64,000 nt of DNA from Actinomadura cremea (GCF_014648495.1 NZ_BMRF01000004.1:518098-582097); one strand, 5' to 3'; shown: positions 48,027 through 56,406, numbered from the stretch's first letter. The notes: generated from the letters alone by a model not told the origin. Program-made: numbers and translations.

Positions 48027-48674
48027 GTGTTGCTGCGAATACGCGTACGACTGCCGGACCGCCCGGGGACGCTGGGGAAGGTGGCGCGCACCCTGGGCGC
48101 CGCCGGCGCCGACGTCGCGCAGATGGCCGTGCTGGAGCGCGACAACGGCCGGGCCCTGGACGACTTCACCGTGGAGTGGCCCGCGGGCGCGGGCATCGGA
48201 CGGCTGGTGGACGGGCTGGGCGCGGTACCGGGCGTGGAGATCGTCGGCGTGTGGCCCACCGTCGAGCCCGCGGGCGTCCACCCGGACGCGGCCGTCATCG
48301 GGCAGGTGGCGGCCGTCCCGGACCGGGGCCCGCAGATCCTGGCCGACGCGGTGCCCGGCGTGCTCAGCGCCGACTGGGCGGGCCTCGCGGAGATGGCCGA
48401 GGACGGCGAGGCGGTGCTCGCGCACGCGAGCGTGGGAGGCGTCCTCCACTGCGAACTCCCCGTGCTGGCGCCGCTGCGCCCGCGCGCCTTCACCGCGCCG
48501 GACGGCGCGCAGTACGCCATCTGCCCGCTCGCCGCGGGCAGGGTCGTTCTGGTCGTCGCCCGGACGGGCGCGCCGCCGTTCCATCGGACCGAGGTGTACC
48601 GCCTCGAACAGCTCGTCGGCGCGGCGGAGACGGTGCTGGGGGCGGCGCCCGCCGGCCTCGTCCGCGCGCCCTGA
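48027..48674 (+). CDS. ACT-domain protein of unknown function
   Basis: A 215-residue protein with one ACT domain at residues 1-75 (LRIRVRLPDRPGTLGKVARTLGAAGADV, then an acidic strand and a second helix ending in VPGVEIVGVWPT). ACT domains bind amino acids. The remaining 130 residues form a compact alpha/beta region with no motif I recognise; it ends in a segment that resembles a GAF-like sensor in hydrophobic pattern. AGGAGG (48016-48021) fixes the start as GTG 48027 rather than GTG 48021, which lies inside the ribosome site. It is divergent from the GTPase operon. Probable small regulatory or sensor protein. Confidence 0.75.
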   Translation: MLLRIRVRLPDRPGTLGKVARTLGAAGADVAQMAVLERDNGRALDDFTVEWPAGAGIGRLVDGLGAVPGVEIVGVWPTVEPAGVHPDAAVIGQVAAVPDRGPQILADAVPGVLSADWAGLAEMAEDGEAVLAHASVGGVLHCELPVLAPLRPRAFTAPDGAQYAICPLAAGRVVLVVARTGAPPFHRTEVYRLEQLVGAAETVLGAAPAGLVRAP

Positions 48675-48680
48675 CCGTCC

Positions 48681-48709
48681 CCGCGGTCCGCTCCGGGGGC
48701 GGATCGCGG
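48681..48709 (+). terminator. hairpin terminator after the ACT gene
   Basis: An 11-base-pair stem with one G-U pair (CCGCGGTCCGC at 48681-48691 with GCGGATCGCGG at 48699-48709) and a 7-base loop, six bases after the stop. Good geometry, no T-run. Confidence 0.65.
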
Positions 48710-48883
48710 CGGCGAGCCCGGACGGGCGCCGACACCGTCGTCGGCGTCCGCCGCGGCGACCCCGGCGGGGCCCGGCACGGCGCGGACACGGCGCGACCGC
48801 GCACCGGCCGGGCCCCGCCCCGGGGACCGCCGACGGCCGAGACGCCTTTCTGCCTCCTCTGTTCTTCCAGGGCACGGGTTTCT

Positions 48884-48902
48884 AGAATCGCATTCTGCGA
48901 TC
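48884..48902. promoter_or_regulatory. nested inverted repeats before the acyl-CoA synthetase gene
   Basis: AGAAT-CGC-ATTCT (48884-48896) overlaps ATCGCA-TTC-TGCGAT (48887-48901). Both are perfect and lie 25-40 bases upstream of the start codon, where a repressor would block transcription. No adjacent regulator is encoded, so the binding protein is unknown. Confidence 0.45.
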
Positions 48903-48925
48903 CGTCGCGTCCCTGGAGGTGGCCG

Positions 48926-50476
48926 ATGGCCGTCCTGCTCCGTCCGTACGCCGAGACACGTCCCGACGAGCCCGCGCTGACCGACGAGCGAGGGTCCACC
49001 AGCTGGCGAGATCTGAACGAACGGACCGACCGGCTCACCGACGCCCTGCGGAACCTGGGGCTGGCCGTGGGGGACGCGATCGCGATCCACTCGGGCAACC
49101 GGCGCGAGTACTTCGAGCTGATGTGCGCGGCCGGGCACGTCGGCCTGCGGTACGTGCTGGTGAACTGGCACTGGACGGCCGACGAGCTGCGGTACGTCCT
49201 CGCGGACTCGGGCGCGCGGGTCCTGTTCTCCGAGGACGCGTTCGGCGGCATCGCCCGGGAGGGCTCGGACGGTCTCGCGCTGGACGCCCGCGTCGCGATC
49301 GGCGGGCCGATCGACGGGTTCGTCCCGTACGAGGAGTTCGTCGCGTCCGGTGCGGCGGGCGAGGCGGCCGACCCGAGCATGGGCGCGCCGATGATCTACA
49401 CGTCGGGCACCACGGGACGGCCGAAGGGCGTGTCCCGCAAGGTCCTGGGCGCGGGCGCGCCGATCGAGACGTCCGCGTTCGTCGCCGACGCGTTCGCCGA
49501 GATCCTCCGCATCCCCGAGGGCGGGCGGTCGCTCCTGGTCGGGCCGGTGTACCACTCGGCGCAGTGGCTGTGGTCGCAGGCGTTCCTGCTCGGCGGCCGC
49601 GCGGTGGTGATGCGCCGCGACTTCGACGCCGCCGAGACGCTCCGGCTGATCGACGGGCACCGGATCACGAACGTGCACCTGGTGCCGACCCAGTTCGTCC
49701 GGATGCTGCGCCTGGACCCGGACGTGCGCGCCGCGTTCGACGGGTCGAGCCTCGCGTCGGTGTGGCACGGCGCCGCGCCCTGCTCGCCGGAGATCAAGCG
49801 CCGCATGATCGAGTGGTTCGGCCCGGTCGTGCACGAGTACTACGGCTCCACCGAGTCGTCGGTGAACAGCGTGATCACGGCGGGGGAGTGGCTGGAGCGG
49901 CCGGGCAGCGTCGGGCGCCCGCTCCCCACCACCGAGGTGCACGTGCTCCGGGAGGACGGCGAGCCCGCGGCGGCCGGGGAGGCGGGGAAGCTGTGGTTCC
50001 GGTACGTCGGGGGCGAGGACGTCGAGTACTGGGGCGACGAGGAGAAGACCCGCTCGATCCACCGCGGCAACGGCCTGTTCACCACCGGTGACGTCGGCTA
50101 CCTCGACGAGGACGGGTACCTGTTCCTCGCCGACCGGGCCATCGACATGATCATCAGCGGTGGGGTGAACATCTACCCGGCGGAGATCGAGGGCGTGCTG
50201 ATCACCCATCCGGCGGTCCGGGACGTCGCCGTGTTCGGCGTCCCCGACGAGGAGTTCGGCGAGCAGGTGAAGGCGGCGGTGGAGCTGACGGACGGCGCCG
50301 CGCCGTCGGACGCGCTCGTGGACGAGCTGGTCGCGCACGTCCGGGAGAAGCTGGCCGGGTACAAGGCGCCGCGCTCGATCGACTTCGTCGACGCGATGCC
50401 GCGCACCCCGACCGGCAAGCTCTACAAGCGGCTGCTCCGCGACCCGTACTGGGAGGGCCGCGCCCAGAAGATCTGA
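48926..50476 (+). CDS. acyl-CoA synthetase / fatty-acid-CoA ligase (AMP-binding)
   Basis: A 516-residue adenylate-forming enzyme. ATP-binding MIYTSGTTGRPKGVSR is at about residues 155-170, YGSTE near 312, GYLDEDGYLFLADRAIDMI near 390 and the catalytic lysine in PRTPTGKLYKR near 500. It resembles FadD-type ligases used for fatty, cyclohexyl or steroid side-chain acids in actinobacteria. GGAGGT lies five bases before ATG 48926. Overlapping inverted repeats upstream suggest it is regulated separately from the ACT gene, which ends in a hairpin. An enoyl-CoA hydratase and acyl-CoA dehydrogenases in the window could share a pathway. Confidence 0.93.
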   Translation: MAVLLRPYAETRPDEPALTDERGSTSWRDLNERTDRLTDALRNLGLAVGDAIAIHSGNRREYFELMCAAGHVGLRYVLVNWHWTADELRYVLADSGARVLFSEDAFGGIAREGSDGLALDARVAIGGPIDGFVPYEEFVASGAAGEAADPSMGAPMIYTSGTTGRPKGVSRKVLGAGAPIETSAFVADAFAEILRIPEGGRSLLVGPVYHSAQWLWSQAFLLGGRAVVMRRDFDAAETLRLIDGHRITNVHLVPTQFVRMLRLDPDVRAAFDGSSLASVWHGAAPCSPEIKRRMIEWFGPVVHEYYGSTESSVNSVITAGEWLERPGSVGRPLPTTEVHVLREDGEPAAAGEAGKLWFRYVGGEDVEYWGDEEKTRSIHRGNGLFTTGDVGYLDEDGYLFLADRAIDMIISGGVNIYPAEIEGVLITHPAVRDVAVFGVPDEEFGEQVKAAVELTDGAAPSDALVDELVAHVREKLAGYKAPRSIDFVDAMPRTPTGKLYKRLLRDPYWEGRAQKI

Positions 50477-50483
50477 CCGGCCG

Positions 50484-51401
50484 TCAGCCCTTCAGCGCCA
50501 GGACCGCGCTCAGGTCGGTGAGGCCCGCGTCGGAGCCGAGCCCCTGGGCGACGGTCGCGGCGGCGGCCGTCCCCCAGCGGGCGGCCTCGAGCACGTCCTC
50601 GCCGCGCAGGAGCGCGGTGATGAACCCGGCGCAGTAGGCGTCGCCGCAGCCGGTGGTGTCGACGACGTCGACCGGCAGCGCCGGCACGGTCTCGATCCCG
50701 GCGGGCGTCGCGACCAGGCTGCCGTCCCCGCCCATGGTGATGATCGCCGCGGAGGGACCGGCGGCCAGCAGCGCCAGCGCGGCGTCCGCCGGGTCGGTCT
50801 CGCCGGTCATCGCGAGGGCCTGCTCCAGGTTCGGCAGGACGTGGTCGACGTGCGGGAGGAACGCGGCGGCGCCCTTCAGCAGGTCGGGCATGTTCGACAG
50901 CAGGTCCAGCGTGACGATCGTGCCGTTCGCCCGCGCGGCCGTGAGCATCGCGAAGAGGGCCGGGTCGTTCAGCCCGAACGTGACGTCGGGCCCGCCGAGG
51001 TGGACGGCGTCCGCGGCGACGAGCAGGCCCCGTTCGACGGCCGCGGGGGTGAGGGTCAGGTTCGCGCCCGGGACGTGGAAGCTCGGGCGACCGCCGTCGC
51101 CGCGGATCGGCAGCACGGACGCGCTCGTCTGGTCGGCCGTGCGGCGCACCAGCCCGGTGACGTCCACGCCGTTCCGGTTCATGATCGCGACGAGCAGGTC
51201 GCCGAGGTCGTCGTCGCCGATGGCGCCGACCGAGACGACCTCGTTGCCGAGCCTGGCCAGCGCCACGGCGGTCCCGGCGGCGGCGCCCGCGGCGGTCGCC
51301 CGGATCTCCTCGACGACGACCGTGTCCTGGCCGGCCGGGATGCCCTCGACGGGGCGCGCGAGCACGTCCAGGATGTGCGCGCCGAGCGTCACGACGGTCA
51401 T
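50484..51401 (-). CDS. PfkB-family carbohydrate kinase
   Basis: A 305-residue ribokinase-like kinase. The glycine-rich N-terminal segment AGAAAGTAVALARLGNEVVSVGAIGDDD is at about residues 35-62. The C-terminal PfkB signature VVDTTGCGDAYCAGF (about 250-265) contains the catalytic Asp. It phosphorylates a sugar or nucleoside; which one cannot be read from the sequence. The class II aldolase encoded divergently 73 bases away would fit a kinase-aldolase pair for breaking a phosphorylated deoxy-sugar or ketose into two C3-type pieces. Confidence 0.92.
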   Translation of the reverse strand: MTVVTLGAHILDVLARPVEGIPAGQDTVVVEEIRATAAGAAAGTAVALARLGNEVVSVGAIGDDDLGDLLVAIMNRNGVDVTGLVRRTADQTSASVLPIRGDGGRPSFHVPGANLTLTPAAVERGLLVAADAVHLGGPDVTFGLNDPALFAMLTAARANGTIVTLDLLSNMPDLLKGAAAFLPHVDHVLPNLEQALAMTGETDPADAALALLAAGPSAAIITMGGDGSLVATPAGIETVPALPVDVVDTTGCGDAYCAGFITALLRGEDVLEAARWGTAAAATVAQGLGSDAGLTDLSAVLALKG

Positions 51402-51420
51402 GATCGCGCTCCCTTGATGA

Positions 51421-51450
51421 TCGTCAGGCCCGTAGCGTACGCCCTGACGA
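51421..51450. promoter_or_regulatory. inverted repeat between pfkB-like and aldolase genes
   Basis: TCGTCAGG (51421-51428) is repeated inverted as CCTGACGA (51443-51450) across a 14-base gap in the shared 73-base control region of the divergent kinase and aldolase. Likely operator for their joint control; no regulator is encoded next to it. Confidence 0.5.
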
Positions 51451-51474
51451 CCGATGAAGGTGAGGGGTGTTCAC

Positions 51475-52119
51475 ATGGTGCTGGAGGACGAGCGGGCCGC
51501 GCTGTGCGACGTGGGCCGCGGGCTGGCCGAGACCGGCCTGGTGACGGGCGCGTCCGGCAACGTCAGCGTGCGGTCGGGCGATCTGGTGGCGGTCACGCCC
51601 GGGGGGATGATGCTCGACCGGATGCGGCCGCGGGACTGTCCGGTCGTGGACGTCGCGGGCCGGCTCGTCGAGGGGGAGCGGGCCCCGTCGTCGGAGACGC
51701 CGATGCACCTGGCCCTGTACGAGGCGACGCCCGCGGCGGCGATCGTCCACACCCACTCCACCTACGGCGCGGTCGTGGCCACGACCATGACGGAGCTGCC
51801 GCCGATCCACTACAACACCCTGCTGCTCGGCGGTGTCGTCAGGGTCGCCGAGTACGCGACCTACGGGACGCCCGAACTCGCGGAGAACGTGCGGGCGGCC
51901 ATGGCGGGAGGCAAGCGGGCCGCGCTGATGGCCAACCACGGGGGCGTCGCGATCGGCGGCGACCTGGACGAGGCGTTCGAGAACGCGCGGCTGCTGGAGT
52001 GGCTGTGCGGCGTGTACGTGCGGGCGAGGACCATCGGGGAGCCGCGCGTGCTCACGGACGCGGAGCTGGCGCGGGTCGTCGAGCGGGGGCTGACGCCGCC
52101 GGAGTTCCCGCCCTTGTAA
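51475..52119 (+). CDS. class II aldolase/adducin family protein (fuculose-phosphate aldolase-like)
   Basis: A 214-residue zinc aldolase-fold protein. TGASGNVSVR near residue 25 is the phosphate-binding block, HTHSTYG (about 87) gives two zinc histidines, and MANHGG (about 150) the third. Related enzymes cleave L-fuculose-1-phosphate or L-ribulose-5-phosphate epimerise; some are decarboxylases. ATG 51475 has GAGGGG seven bases upstream and is preferred to ATG 51454, which has no ribosome site. It is divergent from the PfkB kinase and 27 bases ahead of an enoyl-CoA hydratase. Confidence 0.88.
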   Translation: MVLEDERAALCDVGRGLAETGLVTGASGNVSVRSGDLVAVTPGGMMLDRMRPRDCPVVDVAGRLVEGERAPSSETPMHLALYEATPAAAIVHTHSTYGAVVATTMTELPPIHYNTLLLGGVVRVAEYATYGTPELAENVRAAMAGGKRAALMANHGGVAIGGDLDEAFENARLLEWLCGVYVRARTIGEPRVLTDAELARVVERGLTPPEFPPL

Positions 52120-52146
52120 CCTAACGCTTGCTACGAAAGGGGTTCC

Positions 52147-52950
52147 ATGGGATTCGTCCTGACCGGCAAGCCGCGCCCGCACGTCACGCAGATCACCCTC
52201 AACCGGCCCGAGCGGATGAACGCGATGGCCTTCGACGTCATGGTGCCCTTCCGCGAGGCCCTCGAGGCCGCGAGCCGCGACAACGACACCCGCGCCGTCG
52301 TGATCACCGGCGCGGGGCGCGGCTTCTGCTCCGGCGCCGACCTGGAGTCCCCCGGGCCCATCCCCGGCATCGACGGCCTCACGCTGCCGACGATCGCGCT
52401 GCGCTCGATGGAGCTGCTCGACGACGTCGTCCGCGCGATGCGCCGCGTCCACCAGCCGGTGATCGCGGCCGTCAACGGCCCGGCGATCGGCGGCGGGTTC
52501 TGCCTGGGCGTCGCCGCCGACATCCGGCTCGCCGCCGACACCGCCGTGTTCCGCGCCGCCGGGATCAACAACGGCCTCACCGCCGCCGAACTCGGCCTCG
52601 GCTACCTGCTGCCGCGCGCCGTCGGCTCGTCCCGCGCCTTCGAGATCATGCTGTCCGGACGGGACGTCGACGCCGCCGAGGCCGAGCGCATCGGGCTCGT
52701 CTCCCGCGTCGTCCCCGGGGAGAAGCTGCTGGACGCCTCCCTCGACCTCGCCGAACGCATCGCCGGGTTCAGCCGTCCCGGCGTCGAGCTGACCAAGCGG
52801 ATGCTGTGGGCCGGCCTGGGCGCCGGAACCCTCGACTCCCACATGGACCACGAGGGACTCGGGCAGCTGTTCGTCCGCCTCACCACCCAGAACTTCGAGG
52901 AGTCGATCAAGGCGCGGAAGGAGAACCGGCCGCCCGACTTCCAGGACTGA
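52147..52950 (+). CDS. enoyl-CoA hydratase/isomerase (crotonase fold)
   Basis: A 267-residue crotonase. Oxyanion-hole segments GRGFCSGADLESPG (about residues 57-70) and NGPAIGGGFCLGVAADIRL (about 113-131) are intact, with an acidic residue in AAELGLGYLLPRAVG near 147. The C-terminal helix carries SIKARKENRPPDF. Probable 2-enoyl-CoA hydration or isomerisation in beta-oxidation. AAGGGG lies five bases upstream of ATG 52147. It may be co-transcribed with the aldolase but has no shared chemistry with it; acyl-CoA synthetase and dehydrogenases nearby are better partners. Confidence 0.92.
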   Translation: MGFVLTGKPRPHVTQITLNRPERMNAMAFDVMVPFREALEAASRDNDTRAVVITGAGRGFCSGADLESPGPIPGIDGLTLPTIALRSMELLDDVVRAMRRVHQPVIAAVNGPAIGGGFCLGVAADIRLAADTAVFRAAGINNGLTAAELGLGYLLPRAVGSSRAFEIMLSGRDVDAAEAERIGLVSRVVPGEKLLDASLDLAERIAGFSRPGVELTKRMLWAGLGAGTLDSHMDHEGLGQLFVRLTTQNFEESIKARKENRPPDFQD

Positions 52951-53002
52951 CCGGCCGGACGGCCGCGTGGCGCGCCGGGCCCGCGTGTGACACGCTGCGG
53001 GT

Positions 53003-53422
53003 GTGCCGAGACTGCCGGTGGACGACGCGCTTCACCTGCTGGCGGACGCGCCCGTCGCGCGCCTCGCCACGGTCGGCGAGGACGGCCGCCCCCACCTCGT
53101 CCCGGTGACGTTCGCCGTGCACCGCGGCGCCGTCCACATCGCCGTCGACCACAAGCCGAAGAGCAGCCGCGACCTGCGCAGGCTGGCCAACATCCGCGTC
53201 AACCCGCGCGTCGCGCTGCTCGCCGACCACTACGACGACGACTGGACGCGCCTGTGGTGGGTCCGCGCGGACGGCCGCGCCCGCGTCGTCGAGGAGCCCG
53301 AGGGCATGCGCGAACCCGTCCGGCTCCTCGCCGGCCGCTACCCGCAGTACCGGGAGAACCCGCCCGCGGGCCCCGTCATCACGATCACCATCGACCACCT
53401 CACCGGCTGGACGGCCGCCTAG
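53003..53422 (+). CDS. PPOX-class (F420-binding) split-barrel oxidoreductase
   Basis: A 139-residue split beta-barrel protein. The pattern VARLATVGEDGRPHLVPVTFAV (about residues 17-38), the central DHKPKSSRDLRRLANIRVNPRVALLADHYDDDW and the late arginine-rich strand match the actinobacterial F420-dependent PPOX subfamily (TIGR03668-type). Many act as deazaflavin-dependent reductases. No ribosome site precedes GTG 53003, so the mRNA may be leaderless. Its stop overlaps the stop of the convergent 98-residue protein by four bases. Confidence 0.88.
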   Translation: MPRLPVDDALHLLADAPVARLATVGEDGRPHLVPVTFAVHRGAVHIAVDHKPKSSRDLRRLANIRVNPRVALLADHYDDDWTRLWWVRADGRARVVEEPEGMREPVRLLAGRYPQYRENPPAGPVITITIDHLTGWTAA

Positions 53423-53715
53423 CCCTGGCCCTCGAGGGCCAGGATGAGAACGCCGTCGACGAACACCTGGTAGCTCGACGGGCGGAACCCGGCGAACAGC
53501 ACCTTGCGCGTCTTCTCGATCACCACTTCGTGCCGCTCCTGGTGCCCCACGGCGAACTGGAAGCGGTGCGTCATCCTGAGATGGAACAGGATCAGCTTCG
53601 ACTCGACCTCCTGGCCGTCGACGCGGATCTTCACCCGGCCCCACATGCGGTCGTAGAAGTACTCGACGCGGTGCCGCTCGTAGTGGCCGACGTCGAACCA
53701 GAACTGCTCGTGCAT
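53419..53715 (-). CDS. conserved small hypothetical protein next to an ADP-ribosylglycohydrolase
   Basis: A 98-residue protein I do not recognise by name. It has a His/Tyr-rich N-terminus (HEQFWFDVGHYERHRVEYFYDRMWG) and alternating strands (RVKIRVDGQEV, KLILFHLRM, HEVVIEKTRKVLF), ending SYQVFVDGVLI. It is probably an all-beta domain of about 90 residues, not membrane bound. AGGAG lies five bases before ATG 53715. It begins 17 bases after the ADP-ribosylglycohydrolase stop, so the two are almost certainly one operon, and it may act with it or be its substrate. Confidence 0.7.
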   Translation of the reverse strand: MHEQFWFDVGHYERHRVEYFYDRMWGRVKIRVDGQEVESKLILFHLRMTHRFQFAVGHQERHEVVIEKTRKVLFAGFRPSSYQVFVDGVLILALEGQG

Positions 53716-53732
53716 CTTCGCTCCTGACCCCG

Positions 53733-54749
53733 TCAGTCCCAGGCGGTGCCGAGCTCGGCCAGCTCGTCCGCGTACTCGATGCGGCCCGCCCACTCGGCCG
53801 GCCAGGCGTCCATCCCCAGGTGCGCGCCCGCGAACGAGCCCGCCAGGCACGCGATCGAGTCGGAGTCGCCCGAGCTCGCGGCCCCCCGCCAGATCGCGCG
53901 CACCGGGTCGTCCGGGAACAGCAGGAAGCACAGCAGCCCGGTCGCCAGCGCCTCCTCCGCCACCCAGCCGGCGCCGGTGGACGCGCACGGGTCGGTCGCG
54001 CGGTCGCCGCGCGCCACCGCGTCCGCGAGCCGCTCGAGCACCTCCCGGCACTCGTCCCAGCCGCGCGCGATGAACGTCTCCGGGTCGGGCATCCCGGGCC
54101 GCCGCCACAGGGTCCCGAGCCACCGCTCGTGGTAGACGGCGCGCTGCTCCAGGCACCGGTCCAGCAACGCGGCGGGCAGGTCCGCCGGGGCCGTGCCGTC
54201 GGCCAGCCATCGGACGGCGAACGCCGTCAGCTCGCTCGCCGCCAGCCCCGTCGGATGCCCGTGCGTCATCGCCGCCTGCAACTGGGACGCCCCGGCGCGC
54301 GTCTCGTCCGTCAGCCCCGGGGCCAGCCCGACCGGCGCGACCCGCATGTTCGCACCGCACCCCTTGGACCCGTCGACGGTCGCCTCGACCCACGCCTCGC
54401 CCCGCTCCAGCCCCGCGCACGCCCGGAGGCACGTGTTGCCCGGGGCGCGGTCGTTCTCGGGGCTGCGCAGCCAGTCGACGAACCGGCGCCGCCACATCGG
54501 CGTGACCAGCTCGGGGGTGAACGGCGGGTTCCCCAGCGCGTCCAGCAGCCCGAGACCGACCGCGATCGCCATCTGCGTGTCGTCGGTGACGAGCGCCGGG
54601 TCGCCGTTGAGCTGCGTCGGCCCGTCCGGTCCGAACCGCCGCAGGATCTGGTTCATGGTGAGGAACTCGGTCGGCGCGCCCAGGGAGTCCCCGTACGCCA
54701 GCCCGAACATCGCCCCGCTCGCCCGTCGATTCGCCGTCATGCACGGCAT
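53733..54749 (-). CDS. ADP-ribosylglycohydrolase family protein (DraG-like)
   Basis: A 338-residue all-helical DraG/ARH protein. Metal-binding sites are complete: LVTDDTQM (about residues 53-60) near the N-terminus and SSGDSDSIACLAGSFAGAHLG (about 290-310) near the C-terminus, with GCGANMRVAPVGL in between. Such enzymes remove ADP-ribose from arginine or other acceptors, reversing an ADP-ribosylation. No ADP-ribosyltransferase is visible in the window. ATG 54740 is an alternative start. A small hypothetical protein follows after 17 bases. Confidence 0.92.
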   Translation of the reverse strand: MPCMTANRRASGAMFGLAYGDSLGAPTEFLTMNQILRRFGPDGPTQLNGDPALVTDDTQMAIAVGLGLLDALGNPPFTPELVTPMWRRRFVDWLRSPENDRAPGNTCLRACAGLERGEAWVEATVDGSKGCGANMRVAPVGLAPGLTDETRAGASQLQAAMTHGHPTGLAASELTAFAVRWLADGTAPADLPAALLDRCLEQRAVYHERWLGTLWRRPGMPDPETFIARGWDECREVLERLADAVARGDRATDPCASTGAGWVAEEALATGLLCFLLFPDDPVRAIWRGAASSGDSDSIACLAGSFAGAHLGMDAWPAEWAGRIEYADELAELGTAWD

Positions 54750-54806
54750 GCTCGCCTACCGGCCGATACTCCGCAAAGCGGATTCGCCCGGATCCCGGCA
54801 GGGGCG

Positions 54807-55895
54807 TCAGGCCGCACCCGTGATGCCCGCGAGGGCGCCCAGCCGCCCGCGATGGTGGTCGGACGAGCCGAACAGCTGCCGCGACCCCTGCGCGCGCTTG
54901 AAGTACAGGTGCGCGTCGTGCTCCCAGGTGAACCCGATCCCGCCGTGCAGCTGGATCGCCTCGCCCGCCGTGTGGAAGTAGGCGTCCGAGCAGTACGCCT
55001 TCGCCAGCGCCGCCGCCGCGGGCAGCTCCGCCGGACGCCCGTCCGCGACGGCCGCCGCGTTCAGCACCGCCGACCGCGCCGACTCCACCAGCACGAACAT
55101 GTCCGCGCACCGGTGCTTGACCGCCTGGAACGACCCGATCGGCCGCCCGAACTGCCTGCGCACCTTCACGTACTCGACCGTCATGTCCAGCGTCCGCTGC
55201 GCGCCGCCGAGCTGCTCGGCCGCCAGCGCCACCGCCGCCACGTCGAGTGCGCGCAGGACGGCGTCCGCGCCGCCCACCCGGCGCACCGGAGCCCGGTCGA
55301 ACTCGATCCGCGCCAGCTTGCGGGTCTGGTCGACCGTCGGCATCGGCGCCCGGACGACCCCGGCGTCGCCCTCGACGGCGAACAGCGCGACGCCGTCCCC
55401 GTCCTTCGCCGCGACGAGCAGCAGATCGGCGATGTGCCCGTCGGGGACGAAGCTCGTGACGCCGCTGAGCCGGCCGTCCACGGCGGTCGCCGCCACGGAA
55501 CCGAGGTCCCAGCGCCCCTCGTCCCCGGCGACCGCGAGCGTGGCGATCGTCGACCCGTCCGCGATGCCGGGCAGCAGGTCGTGCCCGCCCTCGCCCGCCG
55601 CGAGCCCCGCCGCGGCGGTGATCGTCGCGAGGAACGGCGTGCACACCAGCGCGCGCCCCATCTCCTCGAACACCACGGCCAGCTCCCGCATCCCGAACCC
55701 GGCGCCGCCGTGCTCCTCCGGGATCGCGAGGCCCTGCAGCCCCAGCTGCTCGGCCATCTGGACCCACACCGCCGGATCGTGCCCTTCGGCGGTCTCCATC
55801 AGCCGCCGCACCTCCGCGCCCGGAGACCGGTCGGCGAAGAACCGCCGCAGCGCGTCCCGCAGTTCCCGCTGCTCCTCGGTGACGACGAGCTCCAT
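54807..55895 (-). CDS. acyl-CoA dehydrogenase, FadE-type subunit without the usual C-terminal Glu
   Basis: A 362-residue acyl-CoA dehydrogenase-like protein starting at MELVVTEEQRELRDAL; ATG 55895 has GGAGG eight bases before it, and the in-frame ATG at 55940 is less likely. The C-terminus (AIQLHGGIGFTWEHDAHLYFKRAQGSRQLFG) lacks the catalytic Glu of the xYEGT motif, as do the smaller subunits of heteromeric FadE enzymes that act on CoA esters of steroids. The middle FAD-binding strand region is also degenerate. A partner dehydrogenase is not adjacent. It may be a heteromer component or have its base elsewhere. Confidence 0.85.
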   Translation of the reverse strand: MELVVTEEQRELRDALRRFFADRSPGAEVRRLMETAEGHDPAVWVQMAEQLGLQGLAIPEEHGGAGFGMRELAVVFEEMGRALVCTPFLATITAAAGLAAGEGGHDLLPGIADGSTIATLAVAGDEGRWDLGSVAATAVDGRLSGVTSFVPDGHIADLLLVAAKDGDGVALFAVEGDAGVVRAPMPTVDQTRKLARIEFDRAPVRRVGGADAVLRALDVAAVALAAEQLGGAQRTLDMTVEYVKVRRQFGRPIGSFQAVKHRCADMFVLVESARSAVLNAAAVADGRPAELPAAAALAKAYCSDAYFHTAGEAIQLHGGIGFTWEHDAHLYFKRAQGSRQLFGSSDHHRGRLGALAGITGAA

Positions 55896-55995
55896 CCCGG
55901 CGGCCTCCACAACACGGCGCTTGTTCGGTCGGTCGCCCATGCTCGCCCAGCCGGCCCGGCCCCGGCCCGTCCGCTCCCGCTCACCGGGACGCCGG

Positions 55996-56238
55996 TCAGG
56001 GCGCCCAGTCGTGCGGCCCGAGCACGTACCCCTTGTCGGTGGAGTGCACGTGGTTCACCGACACCAGGTGCCCGAGTGCCGCCCACAGGTCCTCCTCGGG
56101 CCCGCCGACCAGCCGCCCGAGCGTCGCGAAGTCCGCCGCGCCGCCGTCCTTGTCGATCTCCGCGACCGTCTCGTAGACCCGCAGCTCGAAGTCGCTGAGC
56201 TCCTGCACGTCCCCGCGCCTGTCGAATCGCTCGTCCAT
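55996..56238 (-). CDS. small winged-helix-like hypothetical protein
   Basis: An 80-residue protein. The pattern LSDFELRVYETVAEIDKDGGAADFATLGRLVGGPEEDLWAALGHLVSVNHVHSTDKGYVLG reads as a short winged helix: three helices then a beta wing. It might bind DNA, but it has no clear basic recognition surface. It is encoded 100 bases upstream of the acyl-CoA dehydrogenase, same strand. The divergent Uma2 gene begins 168 bases away. Confidence 0.65.
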   Translation of the reverse strand: MDERFDRRGDVQELSDFELRVYETVAEIDKDGGAADFATLGRLVGGPEEDLWAALGHLVSVNHVHSTDKGYVLGPHDWAP

Positions 56239-56406
56239 AAGGAAGGCGTGCCCACTCCCGGCGGTTCTATTTGCCCGCGCCCGTCCCCGTTGCGGCGGAC
56301 GGAGGCGAGGCTGGGGACGTACCCTGGAAGGGACACGACTTTCACGATCCGTATGCGAAGGGTGGCGCTCCGCTTATACGCTCGTTCGCGAGGAAGGGAG
56401 CGGAGC

